Source of the DNA: Pseudorhizobium tarimense | Lineage (GTDB): Bacteria; Pseudomonadota; Alphaproteobacteria; Rhizobiales; Rhizobiaceae | DNA: 64,000 bases | Direction of reading: 5' to 3' | NCBI RefSeq assembly: GCF_022968135.1 | Contig: NZ_JALJRA010000016.1 | Span: 1 to 64,000, forward strand | Shown: one piece after another, positions 9,501 to 17,244 of the stretch | How the letters are laid out: every line of letters begins with the position of its first letter | Position numbering within the stretch: position 1 is the stretch's first letter | Translations under genes and position numbers: made by a program | The notes under the pieces: model-generated | Databases searched by the model: none | What the model was told of the DNA's origin: nothing | The model's input: the letters and a program-made list of their open reading frames with translations, nothing else

Positions 9501-9877
9501 ATATCTCGGATCCGGCTGTGAGGCTCAATCTCTATGCCAGACTGTTGCGTGCGTCTGCGCCGAACGAGCTGGACGACCTCCAAGAAGAATTCGAAGACCG
9601 GTTCGGCGAGCCGCCGCAGGAAGTACTACTTTTGTTGCGGACGACCCGGCTGCAGATCGAGGCCGCACGGCTTGGCTTTGCCAAGCTTGAGGCCGGGCCA
9701 AAGGCACTTGCGGTGACGCTGACACAAAAGGCACCGGCGAAGGTTGTCGCTGCATTGACGAGAAAAGAAGGAGCGGCTCGGCGGGAGAACCGGCTGATAT
9801 TTGAGGCGGAGAGCCTGGCTGGCGAGGCCCAGCTTCAATTTTTCGAACGGGTAATATCAACGGCGCAACAGCCTTAA
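6542..9877 (+). CDS. Mfd-like transcription-repair coupling helicase (paralogue type)
   Basis: A 1111-residue superfamily 2 helicase with the full Mfd layout. It has a UvrB-like N-terminal module with PPWDCLPYDRVRPS near residue 95, a CarD-like RNA-polymerase-interacting domain about 456-555 (GDVVVHEDHGIGVLRDLE), Walker A GDVGFGKTE near 603, a DEEH box near 704, SATPIPRTLQ, the TNIIENGLDVP motif, motif VI QLHQLRGRVGRAG near 870, and the C-terminal TRCF domain. Canonical Mfd displaces stalled RNA polymerase and recruits UvrA. The N-terminal sequence differs from the usual housekeeping Mfd opening, so I read this as a second, accessory copy. The frame starts at a TTG; a GTG at 6584 behind GGCAGG is an alternative. 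It is intact among pseudogenes. Confidence 0.85.
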   Translation: MQAGREPKQDWQVHVNVIDYRGKKSSRSLAAEEQAQAGKLPAGLVATRLAASLQDSRRSQCYVALSEGEADEIAGAVGALFPDIQILVLPPWDCLPYDRVRPSRHSMGRRMDALRIWNGRSGAPKLLVTCLEAMLQHVPPATIMEGSKFDLAVGQVFDRGAFSRFLQQTGYVEEGVADDPGEVVVREGVIDIYPAGAPGPMRIVLSKDDHILELRGFDRVSQRTESFLQEVTLGPASEAIQSENEGEGAAARPGTMESLLCRLYPDMPTVFDILGDATVHFAPGANERVSRYFDIIQDARQARESFAETEHAPPRSFYLNPAEWERYASSAPKGALDLEEGGVLPAEVLDTGPRKALIRFVQDGIEQGRKIVIAGTGKGPAALCRRLTKATATAVRSVDTWEAVLANNVANLLKLECDLEQGFVDAKSDIVVVAAAGEASAVGDPSVHLTEPELRIGDVVVHEDHGIGVLRDLERIEIEGVSHDAARLEYRDGGSILVTMEEFGKLWRYGSEAEAVTLDRLHTEAWQKKREKIAKDIQSTARHLATIAKQRQASQAEKFVPQRAAFSAFTRRFPYAETRDQTEAIRVVLSDLASGQPMNRLICGDVGFGKTEIALRAAAAVALAGGQVVVIVPTTVLARQHFATFQHRFAGTGVAVGMLSRLVKQSEAKQVKAALAEGELGVVVATQAILAKDVQFAHLGLLIVDEEHRFGLKEKRAMSALAPALHTLAMSATPIPRTLQSAMIGVQEVSLLTTPPVKRRPVRTALAAFDSASLRTALMREVRRGGQSFVVVPRVEDMEEVEAVLHKIVPELLVKVAHGKMPAAAIDEAVVSFAAGDGDVLLATNIIENGLDVPRANTMFVWRAELFGLAQLHQLRGRVGRAGVQGLATFFTQEGAELTEETCSRLSTLVENDRLGSGLAISLRDLDLRGGGDLAGEDQAGHIKAIGVGLYQKLLANAVAKTGKQAGRASPRATLHLGVAGTIPADYISDPAVRLNLYARLLRASAPNELDDLQEEFEDRFGEPPQEVLLLLRTTRLQIEAARLGFAKLEAGPKALAVTLTQKAPAKVVAALTRKEGAARRENRLIFEAESLAGEAQLQFFERVISTAQQP

Positions 9878-9956
9878 CGACGAACCAGACGCCGCTGCCG
9901 CCGTCATTCCAGGTCAAATGCTCACCTGGCGCCTTTAGCAATCAGCGTCTCCCACA

Positions 9957-10323
9957 ACCTTGGCCGAAGTCGAGGCATGGTGCCGGGAAGCCACGGGGAA
10001 GCGGCCTGTCGACTTCCGGCAGACCAACTGCGAAGAGCGGCTGATCGACTGGGTGCATGAGGCGATCGACGAGGGGCGGGGATCACGATTAATCCGCAGC
10101 CTTCACCTTCACCTTCACCTCGCTGGCGCTTCTGGATGCCCTCAAGATGTTCAAGGGCCCGATCATCGATTTCCACATCAGCAACGTTCACCGCCGCGAA
10201 CCGATCTACCACCGCTCGTACATCTCAATGACGGCGACCACGGTCATGGCCGGTCCGGGAGCGGAGGGGTATCCGCTGGCGGTGCGGGCCTGTGCCGTAG
10301 AATTCCGGCTCGCGCTTGCCTAG
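9957..10323 (+). pseudogene. aroQ: Type II 3-dehydroquinate dehydratase, inverted body fragment
   Basis: This encodes residues from about 26 onward of AroQ: TLAEVEAWCREATGKRPVDF, RQTNCEERLIDWVHEAIDEG, then after single-base losses near 10078 and 10102 AFTFTFTSLALLDALKMF, GPIIDFHISNVHRREPIYH and [17 protein letters not shown] hexamer is present three times, giving one more FT pair than usual. The active-site FHISNVHRRE block is intact. The missing N-terminus (with PNLNRLG) lies directly adjacent at 10291-10365 on the opposite strand, so this piece has been inverted in place. The codons after AVRA are antisense to the N-terminal piece. Non-functional. Confidence 0.9.
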
Positions 10324-10365
10324 ACGGTTCAGGTTCGGGCCGTTGAGGACGTAGATCGGTTTCAT
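10291..10365 (-). pseudogene. aroQ: Type II 3-dehydroquinate dehydratase, first 25 codons
   Basis: Read on the minus strand from the ATG at 10365, these 25 codons give [20 protein letters not shown] followed by EFYGT, the unmistakable AroQ N-terminus with the catalytic-loop residues. The next codon should begin TLAEVEAW, but that sequence lies inverted at 9957. The start is four bases below the end of the upstream TRAP permease remnant (10369), which suggests an original dctM-aroQ operon. On the minus strand, 9956 to 9922 reads WETLIAKGAR-stop, possibly the original C-terminal tail left in its native orientation (inference). Confidence 0.85.
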
Positions 10366-10368
10366 GCG

Positions 10369-11370
10369 TTATCCCTGGTATCCAAACAGTCGCGGCAGCC
10401 ACAGGACGGCGTCCGGCACAAAGGTGATGAAGGCGAGGCAGACCACCATCCAGAACAGGAAGGGTGCAGCATCGACGATGATGTTCTTGATCGGAGCACC
10501 GGAGATCTTAGCAACGATGAACAGCAGCAGGCCGTAGGGCGGGGTCACCAGACCCAGCATGATGTTGACCACGACGACGACGCCGAAGTGCACGAGATCG
10601 ATGCCGAGCGCCTGGGCCGTCGGAATGAAGACCGGCACGATGATGAGCAGGATTGCCGTGCCTTCAAGCAGGCAGCCAAGCACGAGGAGGATCACGTTGA
10701 CCAGTATCAGGAAGCCCGTAGGGCTGAGGTCCCACCCGGTCAGCATCACCCGAAGGCTGTCGGGGATATTCTCGATCGTCACGACCTAGTTGAAGACTAA
10801 GGCGGCGGCGATGGCGGCCGCTCGGTTGGTGTGGTGATGCCGGAATAGATGCAGCCGAGCAGGACGACGGGCATCATCAGCGCCGGGAAGGCGCAAACCG
10901 TGATGCGCGGGATGTCGCGCAACGGAACAGGTTCCTCCACCGAGTAATTCCGGCGCCGCGCAGTGATCACCACCTGCACCATCTGCAGGCCCGCCATCAG
11001 CAGGCCGGACACCATTCCGGCGAGGAACAGGTAGCCGTCCGAAGCGTCGGAGACGAGGGAATCATCGGGATCGACGGCGGAATGATCCGGCCAACCACCG
11101 CCGTCAGAGCGGCGGCGAAGCTTGGCGTGTATCGCCCTTCAAGCGTCATCATGGTCTGCATCATCTTGCCACTGCCGGCGGCATCGGCGATCGCCGAGCC
11201 GGACATGCCGGCAAAGATGATGCTCTGAACGATGTCGACCTGCGCCAGCCGCCGCGGAACCGCCCCACCAGTCCGTTGCAAAAGCTCAGGAGCCGTTCGG
11301 TCATGGAGCCGACGTTCATGAATTCAGCCGCCAAGATGATGAGCGGCACGGCTAGAATGACGACGCGCAT
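10369..11370 (-). pseudogene. TRAP transporter large permease (DctM type), truncated and frameshifted
   Basis: The large membrane subunit of a TRAP-type dicarboxylate-like importer survives in four frames. They are [20 protein letters not shown] near 11340, then [20 protein letters not shown], then ALMMPVVLLGCIYSGITTPTE, then the intact last 137 codons with GLVTPPYGLLLFI. Frameshifts lie near 11250, 11010-11060 and 10790. About 65 N-terminal residues are missing because the gene is cut at about 11370, where an unrelated ABC-transporter fragment begins. No DctP or DctQ gene is present. The position directly upstream of the aroQ N-terminus suggests transport of a shikimate/quinate-type substrate, which is inference only. 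Confidence 0.85.
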
Positions 11371-11371
11371 T

Positions 11372-11665
11372 TACAATCGCCATCCTAATTTGTTCTCCTG
11401 CCGCCAGCGCATCGGCACCGCCCGGACGCTCGCCCTCAAGCCGAAGCTGATCGTGTGCGATGAGAGCGTCGCAGCGCTGGACCTCTCCATCCAGGCGAAG
11501 GTCCTCGACCTTCGCCTGGATCTGCAGAAAGAGAGCGGCGTCACCTACGTCTTCATCACTCATGGCATGGCGGTGGTGGAAAACATCTCCGACTGCGTGA
11601 CGGTGATGTATCTCGGACAGATCGTCGAGATGGGGACGCGCGCGCCAGCATTCGGCGCCCCGTAG
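11372..11665 (+). pseudogene. Oligopeptide ABC transporter ATPase, C-terminal fragment
   Basis: A fragment of a DppF/OppF-type ATP-binding protein: [37 protein letters not shown] (Walker B and D-loop), [20 protein letters not shown] (switch His) and [10 protein letters not shown]. The Walker A half is missing. The ABC signature that should read SGGQRQRIG is reduced to SCRQRIG, and the Walker B Glu-Pro reads Glu-Ser. The fragment is fused at about 11371 to antisense sequence of the TRAP permease. It ends at a TAG after AFGAP. A non-functional rearrangement product. Confidence 0.8.
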
Positions 11666-11797
11666 CACGCTAATACGAAGCTCCCGCTTCCAGCCGTGCC
11701 GCTACCGGGTCCGCCCCGCGAACGTGGAACCAGCTATTGCACGCCGGAACGATGAGCCCTCGATCCGTGTTCTCCCGAAACAACAGGAGGACCCGTC

Positions 11798-12250
11798 ATG
11801 CCCGATGAACTGAAGAACGCCGCTACAGACGTGAGTGAGAGCAGCGAGAGCCCGACGACCTTCGGAAGCTCGGCGGAAAGCCAAGCACAAATTGCGGATG
11901 CGGAGAAGCTTGCGCGCGGGACGGAGCCGGGCGAACCACTGAATATCTATCGTCTGGTCCCGGTGGCGCCGCCGAACGATGCGCGCTGGCACAATACGCC
12001 GGACGTCCGCGAGGTCCTGGTTGCTGCGCGCACGCCCGGTGACGCGCGCATCGTCGCCGCAGGCGTGGAATTCGATTTCACAGAGGTGGGAGCATTGCCG
12101 GGCGAAGATGTTACGAGTAGGCACGGCAGTATCTACCGCGATGAGAAGGCGTATACGGTCGTGGAAGTGGAGCGAGGGAGGCAGGACCTGCGCCGCGGGC
12201 CGCTCGAACAGCCGCCGCGGAGCGACGTGATCTCACCCGTCCGACGCTGA
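11798..12250 (+). CDS. Conserved hypothetical protein
   Basis: A 150-residue acidic protein. A low-complexity N-terminus rich in Ser, Glu and Ala (about 1-45) is followed by a conserved-looking domain with LNIYRLVPVAPPNDARWHNT, VLVAARTPGDARIVAAGVEF and YRDEKAYTVVEVERGRQDL. I recognise this type as an uncharacterised rhizobial family. No signal peptide or membrane segment. AGGAGG lies about eight bases before the ATG. Intact, single gene, no obvious operon partner. Confidence 0.7.
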   Translation: MPDELKNAATDVSESSESPTTFGSSAESQAQIADAEKLARGTEPGEPLNIYRLVPVAPPNDARWHNTPDVREVLVAARTPGDARIVAAGVEFDFTEVGALPGEDVTSRHGSIYRDEKAYTVVEVERGRQDLRRGPLEQPPRSDVISPVRR

Positions 12251-12519
12251 AGCCGAAGCGAGTTGCCGAAGGGGCCTCGTTCGAGAAGCCCATAGGCGCT
12301 GGTCTGCCCCCATCTTACCTCGCCTGTCGTCTCCTGTGGGAAAGCTGCCATTCTACGGTGACAGCAAACGCCAATGCCGATACCGGAGCTTAATCCTCCT
12401 GAGGCCCAGCTTCACGGCAGCCTTGCGAGATGATCCATAGGTTTGGCAAGAGCAAGCCGGCTTCTCTCCCAAGGCGTGCGCCTCGGGCGCGGGCCCGGCA
12501 GAAATCACATGAGGCGGCG

Positions 12520-13860
12520 ATGGGCGAGACGGGTGGCGGCTATTTTCCAGGTTGGCGGCTGAAGACGGAAGGGCGCATCCTTCCCGACGAGCGACTTCCG
12601 GCTGGGCAGACAATCGTGCTGGGCCTGCAGCATGTCGTGGCGATGTTCGGCTCGACGGTTCTAGCCCCGATCTTGATGGGCTTCGACCCGAACGTCTCGA
12701 TCCTCTTCTCCGGCATTTCGACGCTCATCTTCTTCATTGCCGTTGGCGGTCGGGTGCCGAGCTATCTCGGCTCCTCCTTTGCCTTCATCGGGCCTGTTCT
12801 TGCCGCGACGGCAGCAACGGCCGGATCTGCGAACCCCAACATTGCAGTTGCGCTTGGAGGGATCATTGCCGCCGGCGCTCTCTACGCCCTGATCGGCCTG
12901 ATCGTGATGGCAGCGGGGCACCGCTGGATCGAGCGGCTGATGCCGCCGGTGTTGACGGGCGCCATCGTTGCAGCCATCGGCCTCGTGCTTGCGCCAATCG
13001 CAATTTCCAGCGCCTCCGGCATCAGCGCCGCCAGCCCCGAAGGAGACCAGATCTCGCGTTGGGTAGCGATCCTGACCTTCGTTTCGGTTGGGCTGGTGGC
13101 GGTCTACGCTCCGGGCCTTGCACGCCGCCTGCCAATCCTGATCGGCGGCGCGCTTGCCTATCTTGTTTACCTGGTGCTCGCCAACGGGTTGGAGCTCGCT
13201 GCACCGGTCGACTTCTCCGGCGTCGCATCGGTTCCCTGGTTCGGCTGGCCGAGCTTCACGGCGCCCGTGTTCTCCGCCTCGGCCGTCACCTTTATCGCTC
13301 CCGTCGTCATCATTCTCGTTGCCGAAAACCTCGGGCACATCAAGGCGATCGGCGCTATGACCGGCCGCAATCTGGATCCCTACTTGGGACGGGCCTTCAT
13401 TGGCGATGGCATTGCCACCATGGTTTCGGGCTCATTCGGCGGCACAGGCATGACAACCTATGCGGAGAACATGGGCGTCATGGCCGTGACGCGAATCTTC
13501 TCCACCCTCGTCTTCCTGGTCGCGGCCGTGGTCGCGATCCTGCTCGGATTCTCCCCGAAGTTCGGCGCGCTGATCCAGACCATTCCAGGGCCGGTGATCG
13601 GCGGCCTTTCCATCGTCGTTTTCGGCCTGATCGCCGCGACAGCAGGACGCATCTGGGTCGAGAACAGGGTCGATTTCTCCGAGCCCCGCAACCTGATCAC
13701 GGTGGGTGTGGCACTGGTTCTTGGGGCCGGGAATTTCAACCTCGCCGTGGCCGGATTTACGCTGGATGGGATCGGCACCGCCACCATCGGCGCCATCATC
13801 CTCTATCATGCTCTCGGCTGGGCCGCATACTGGTCGACTTCCGCTGAGCGCATCGGCTGA
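12520..13860 (+). CDS. Uracil/xanthine permease (NCS2 family), RutG/UraA-like
   Basis: A 446-residue inner-membrane nucleobase:cation symporter. The opening GLQHVVAMFGSTVLAPILMG and the GGTGMTTYAENMGVMAVTR block with the preceding AENLGHIKAIGAM are diagnostic for the uracil-permease branch of NCS2, which has 14 membrane spans. It probably imports uracil or a related pyrimidine. The frame is open from 12430, but the ATG at 12520 is preceded by GAGGCGG and gives the family-like N-terminus. No rut genes adjoin it, so a salvage role is more likely than the Rut pathway. Intact. Confidence 0.85.
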   Translation: MGETGGGYFPGWRLKTEGRILPDERLPAGQTIVLGLQHVVAMFGSTVLAPILMGFDPNVSILFSGISTLIFFIAVGGRVPSYLGSSFAFIGPVLAATAATAGSANPNIAVALGGIIAAGALYALIGLIVMAAGHRWIERLMPPVLTGAIVAAIGLVLAPIAISSASGISAASPEGDQISRWVAILTFVSVGLVAVYAPGLARRLPILIGGALAYLVYLVLANGLELAAPVDFSGVASVPWFGWPSFTAPVFSASAVTFIAPVVIILVAENLGHIKAIGAMTGRNLDPYLGRAFIGDGIATMVSGSFGGTGMTTYAENMGVMAVTRIFSTLVFLVAAVVAILLGFSPKFGALIQTIPGPVIGGLSIVVFGLIAATAGRIWVENRVDFSEPRNLITVGVALVLGAGNFNLAVAGFTLDGIGTATIGAIILYHALGWAAYWSTSAERIG

Positions 13861-13989
13861 GGAGAAGCTTGCAGGGCTGGCATTTCGAAAAATGTGAGCA
13901 ACACGGGTCATCGGGAATTAACCGCGTCCTTTAGCGGAATCCTTCTTCTTCTCAGGTACTTACTTGCTCGACAGCAGGTGAGGACGATC

Positions 13990-14139
13990 ATGAGCCCCGA
14001 GGCGATCCGGACTGAAGATACTCGAGTGGCGGAAGGCCAGAAGGCGGCACTTCTCAAGCGCGCGCTGCGGGTCATTTGTGCGGCCGCCATCCTGACAGCC
14101 GGAAGCTGGCTGATCTCGTTCGTCGTGGCCACCGCATAG
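13990..14139 (+). CDS. Small single-span membrane protein
   Basis: 49 residues: a polar, charged N-terminal half followed by one hydrophobic helix (ICAAAILTAGSWLISFVVAT). The ATG at 13990 has GTGAGGA about five bases upstream; the frame extends further to 13894 but without such a site. Family unknown. It resembles several other tiny single-span proteins in this window (27904, 38178, 59285). Confidence 0.5.
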   Translation: MSPEAIRTEDTRVAEGQKAALLKRALRVICAAAILTAGSWLISFVVATA

Positions 14140-14179
14140 AGCGATAGGAGCGGCGATGACCTTCAGGTCGGCTCGCCGC

Positions 14180-14482
14180 TCAAGCCGGGTCATGCTCGGC
14201 GCCTGACTCGAGTCTATATCCGAGAAGGAAAGCATTGACCTTGTCGCTCGACATCTCGCAGGGCTTCAACGTCACCTTCTCCTTGCATGTGCGGTAGAGG
14301 TTGAAGCTCACGATGGCGCCTCCGGCCAGATCTTCTGCAAACAGCCAGACCCGCTTTCCGTCAGAGGAGCGCTTCACCGTCGCACCCCAACGCCTAGCTT
14401 CGAAATGACCCTCGTTGTAGCCGGAGGGGATGGCGGCGAGCGCCTTCTGGAAAAGTTCGGTGTCGTTGTGCGCGTTCGCCAT
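14180..14482 (-). CDS. Conserved hypothetical protein
   Basis: A 100-residue protein starting MANAHNDTELFQKALAAIPS with AGGGACC just upstream. It contains YNEGHFEARRWGATVKRSSD, WLFAEDLAGGAIVSFNLYR and a C-terminal KPCEMSSDKVNAFLLGY. The pattern resembles small rhizobial proteins of unknown function that may bind peptide or nucleic acid. It lies 79 bases downstream of the LigC gene on the same strand and may be co-transcribed. No catalytic motif seen. Confidence 0.6.
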   Translation of the reverse strand: MANAHNDTELFQKALAAIPSGYNEGHFEARRWGATVKRSSDGKRVWLFAEDLAGGAIVSFNLYRTCKEKVTLKPCEMSSDKVNAFLLGYRLESGAEHDPA

Positions 14483-14561
14483 TCCGGTCCCTGCGGTCCA
14501 GCGGCTGCGACTGAACCTCGCTCGGTTGTTGTGGAGCATTTTCTCTACGGCCAATCGCACT

Positions 14562-15560
14562 CTATCTTATCTGCTCGAAAGTGCACTGCGACGGGCGCTT
14601 GTCCGGACGCCAGCGCACCAATTTTGTTCCGTGGCGGAAGCGGTGGCCGGTGACTTGGTCGTAACGGACCTCGACGACCAGTTCCGGTTTAAGCGGCTGC
14701 CACTCACTGGTTCGGCCCGTGCTCCAGCGGCTGGGTCCGCCGGGCGCCTTGCCCGTGAATCCCGGAGGCTCGCCAAGTGCCCCTAGCCGCTTCGTCAATT
14801 CCGGCCGTTCCTCCTCGGTGATCGTCGAGGTGAAGCCGACGTGATCCAGCTTGCCGTCCTCGGTATAAAGACCGAGCAGCAGCGAACCCACGAGGTCGGA
14901 CTTGCTCTGGTAACGGAAACCGCCCACCACGCAGTCCGCGGTGCGCACGCGCTTGACCTTGATCATTGCCCGCTCACCGGGGACATAGGCGCCGTCGCGC
15001 CGCTTGCAGACCACACCGTCCAGATCGCCGGCGCCGGAGGTTAAGAGCCACTCCTGGGCGGTCTCCATGTCGCTGGTGGCGGGCGAAAGTGACGGACGCT
15101 GATTGACAGGCAGGGAAACAGCGAACGTCTCCAGCGACCGGCGTCTCTCTTCCAACGGTGCGTCCAGAAGTGCTTGTCCATCCGGCGCAACGAGCAGGTC
15201 GAAGAGGATGATTTTCGCCGGGGTTTCCTTAGCGAGCTTCTTGATCCTGCTCTCCGCGGGATGGAGGCGCATCTGCAGAGCCTCGAAGGACAGACGTCCG
15301 CCGATCTCGATCACCAGTTCCCCATCGACGACGAATCGGTCGACGGAAAGTTCGCGCAGGTACTCGACCACCTCCGGGAAATAGCGCGTGAGAGGTTTGC
15401 CGGACTTGGCCCGCAGATCGATGGAAGAAGAGCCTCGCTTGAAGGCCAGGCACCGAAAACCATCCCACTTCGGCTCGTATTGCCACCCCTCCCCCTCCGG
15501 CAGGGTATCGGCCAGGCGCGCTTCCATTGGCTCAAGTTCGACGGACAGGCCGAAATCCAC
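14562..15560 (-). CDS. ligC: ATP-dependent DNA ligase, LigC type
   Basis: A 332-residue stand-alone ATP-dependent DNA ligase. The adenylation motif EPKWDGFR places the catalytic lysine at residue 31. Further nucleotidyltransferase motifs are VVDGELVI, ILFDLLV, LDGVVCKRRDGAYVPG and MIKVKR, followed by an OB-fold domain ending in VEVRYDQVTGHRFRHGTKLV. Enzymes of this type seal nicks in bacterial repair, often in nonhomologous end joining or base-excision-like processes. No Ku or primase gene is present here. The length is normal for LigC, without the polymerase and nuclease domains of LigD. Confidence 0.85.
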   Translation of the reverse strand: MDFGLSVELEPMEARLADTLPEGEGWQYEPKWDGFRCLAFKRGSSSIDLRAKSGKPLTRYFPEVVEYLRELSVDRFVVDGELVIEIGGRLSFEALQMRLHPAESRIKKLAKETPAKIILFDLLVAPDGQALLDAPLEERRRSLETFAVSLPVNQRPSLSPATSDMETAQEWLLTSGAGDLDGVVCKRRDGAYVPGERAMIKVKRVRTADCVVGGFRYQSKSDLVGSLLLGLYTEDGKLDHVGFTSTITEEERPELTKRLGALGEPPGFTGKAPGGPSRWSTGRTSEWQPLKPELVVEVRYDQVTGHRFRHGTKLVRWRPDKRPSQCTFEQIR

Positions 15561-15686
15561 CAGTCTCTCCCTATCCCCGCGGGTAATGCCTCCGCCTGAT
15601 CGGTCGATTGCATGTGGAAATCGGAAACAATGTGGCGAGTGCCAAGGTTCCAGCCGCCGGGGAGGAGAGCCTGGTGCGACGTGACG

Positions 15687-16600
15687 TTATTCGGCAGCCA
15701 TTGAGGAATTGCAACCGTTCAGCTCGATCACTTTGCGCGCGCGCTGCAGACTGGAGGGCTGCTCAGCACGATAACGGGAGCAAATCTCCATCATCAGCAC
15801 AGTGTCCGGCAGGAAAGTCAGCTCGGAAAAGATGTCGTCCCAGTCGATGTCGCCCTAGCCGAGCGGCATGTGCAGATCGCCGATGCCGAGGGCGGTATTT
15901 TCTTGGGGGTGATAGCCCTGGAAGAAGCCTTGCGGACGCCCGAAGGAATCATGGACGTGAAGGTGGCCGGCCACCGGTGCCATGGTACGAAGCTGCTGAC
16001 GGAAATCGAGGCCAAGATACGTCGACTCGATATAGGCGTGGCTGAAGTCGATCAGGGCAACGATGTTCGGATGATCAAGCGTTCTGACCGTATCGGCAAC
16101 CTCCGCCGGCGTCTGCCGATATTGCCCCGGCTCGGTGGTGAAGATGTTTTCAAGAGCGATGCGAACGCCATAGGGCCTGGCGAACTAGGCAAGCTCCAGC
16201 AGCGCCTCACGCTCGCGCATGTCGGCCGCCGCTCGTTGATGAACCTGGTCAGGGCGCAAGCATCCGCCGTGCTGAACCAGAACCCGCGCACCAATCCGAT
16301 CGCAGATTCCCACCAGTGCCTTGGCCGCGCCAAGCTGATAGCTGCAGGTGGCTGTGTCCATCAAATTGGAAGAGACGAGACCGTGGACGGTATAGCGGAA
16401 GTCGAACTGCCCCGTCAGCGCGACGAGCCGCTGCAGGCGATCCTCGATTACCCTGCCGCCAGCGATGAGGTCGAGACTGGTGAGCCCAGCTCCACCGTGT
16501 CGACGCCAATCTTGGCCAGATGGCGCAGCTCTTCTTCAAGCGAAGCAATCTCTCCGTCAGGCGAGCCTGCGATAAAGCCGGTTGCGACGATGTTGACCAT
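15687..16600 (-). pseudogene. Sugar phosphate isomerase/epimerase (TIM barrel), disabled
   Basis: The start MVNIVATGFIAGSPDGEIAS at 16600 has an AGGAGG site. The frame breaks near 16470 after VDTVELG, continues as FRYTVHGLVSSNLMD and CDRIGARVLVQHGGCLRPDQ, meets an in-frame TAG within LELA-stop-FARPYGV near 16185, continues through VRIALENIFTT and VALIDFSHAYIEST, and meets a second TAG near 15858 in MPLG-stop-GDIDWDD before the natural end SSMAAE at 15687. The metal-binding residues of the xylose-isomerase-like fold are still present. One frameshift and two amber stops make it inactive. The sugar substrate cannot be told. Confidence 0.85.
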
Positions 16601-16703
16601 TATCTTGCCTCCTGAAGCGAACAGCCCTGTTGCTCCGCGTGCGGCAGCGTCTTGTTCAGTAGGCACGGACTGTAACGCGGCTATGACGACAAGCTAAGTC
16701 GGT

Positions 16704-16976
16704 CTAATGCAACGGCCGGTCCGGCCGTGAGAGGCTGGCTGCAACGAGACTCATTCCTTGCTGCAACAGGAGCTCCGCCGCCCGCAGATCGCGGGTCGCG
16801 AGCTCGGTTGCATAGCCCCGGATGGCAAGCGCCAGGTTGTGGGAGTTCGACGCCGAAAGCCGGTCGCCCTGCTCTTCTGCTTCCTCGGCGGTTCCTTCGA
16901 GTGCCGACACCACGAAGTCGATCAACTCCCGCCGTTCGTTCACCGTCATCTCTGCAAGCGTCTTCGGTGCATCCAT
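16704..16976 (-). CDS. Conserved hypothetical protein
   Basis: A 90-residue, largely helical and acidic protein: MTVNERRELIDFVVSALEG, then EEAEEQGDRLSASNSHNLAL and LATRDLRAAELLLQQGMS. It looks like an uncharacterised rhizobial family without catalytic motifs or a signal peptide. An AAGGAGA site precedes the ATG. It stands alone, with about 270 bp of non-coding sequence before the UDP-glucose dehydrogenase gene. Confidence 0.6.
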   Translation of the reverse strand: MDAPKTLAEMTVNERRELIDFVVSALEGTAEEAEEQGDRLSASNSHNLALAIRGYATELATRDLRAAELLLQQGMSLVAASLSRPDRPLH

Positions 16977-17244
16977 AGCAATATCTCCTTGCCGGCTTGC
17001 AAAAACTTGCGCGCCAGGTGCGGTCAGTTGTCTTCCGGGTGATTGTTTCGAAGGTCACTGCCTTCATGTTTGCGTCATGTAAGACTCAGGTCCGCCGCCG
17101 GCAAGGCTTGAGCTCGAGTGATTACCTGGGAGGCGCTATCTTCCCCCGGCCAAAGGGTGGGTGCACACGGCCGTAATATTGCGCTACTAAGAGCTTCAGA
17201 AGCTCCGGCAGCTCCGGACGTCAACGTGAACAAAGAGATCTTCC

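Noticed and set aside
10120-10137. CTTCAC triple repeat considered as a regulatory or CRISPR-like repeat
   Set aside because: It lies in the aroQ body and encodes the expected Phe-Thr repeat with one extra unit, so it is slippage in coding sequence.
15870-16697. Long plus-strand frame (275 codons) opposite the isomerase remnant
   Set aside because: It is antisense to recognisable TIM-barrel coding sequence and has no domain of its own; high GC gives long shadow frames.
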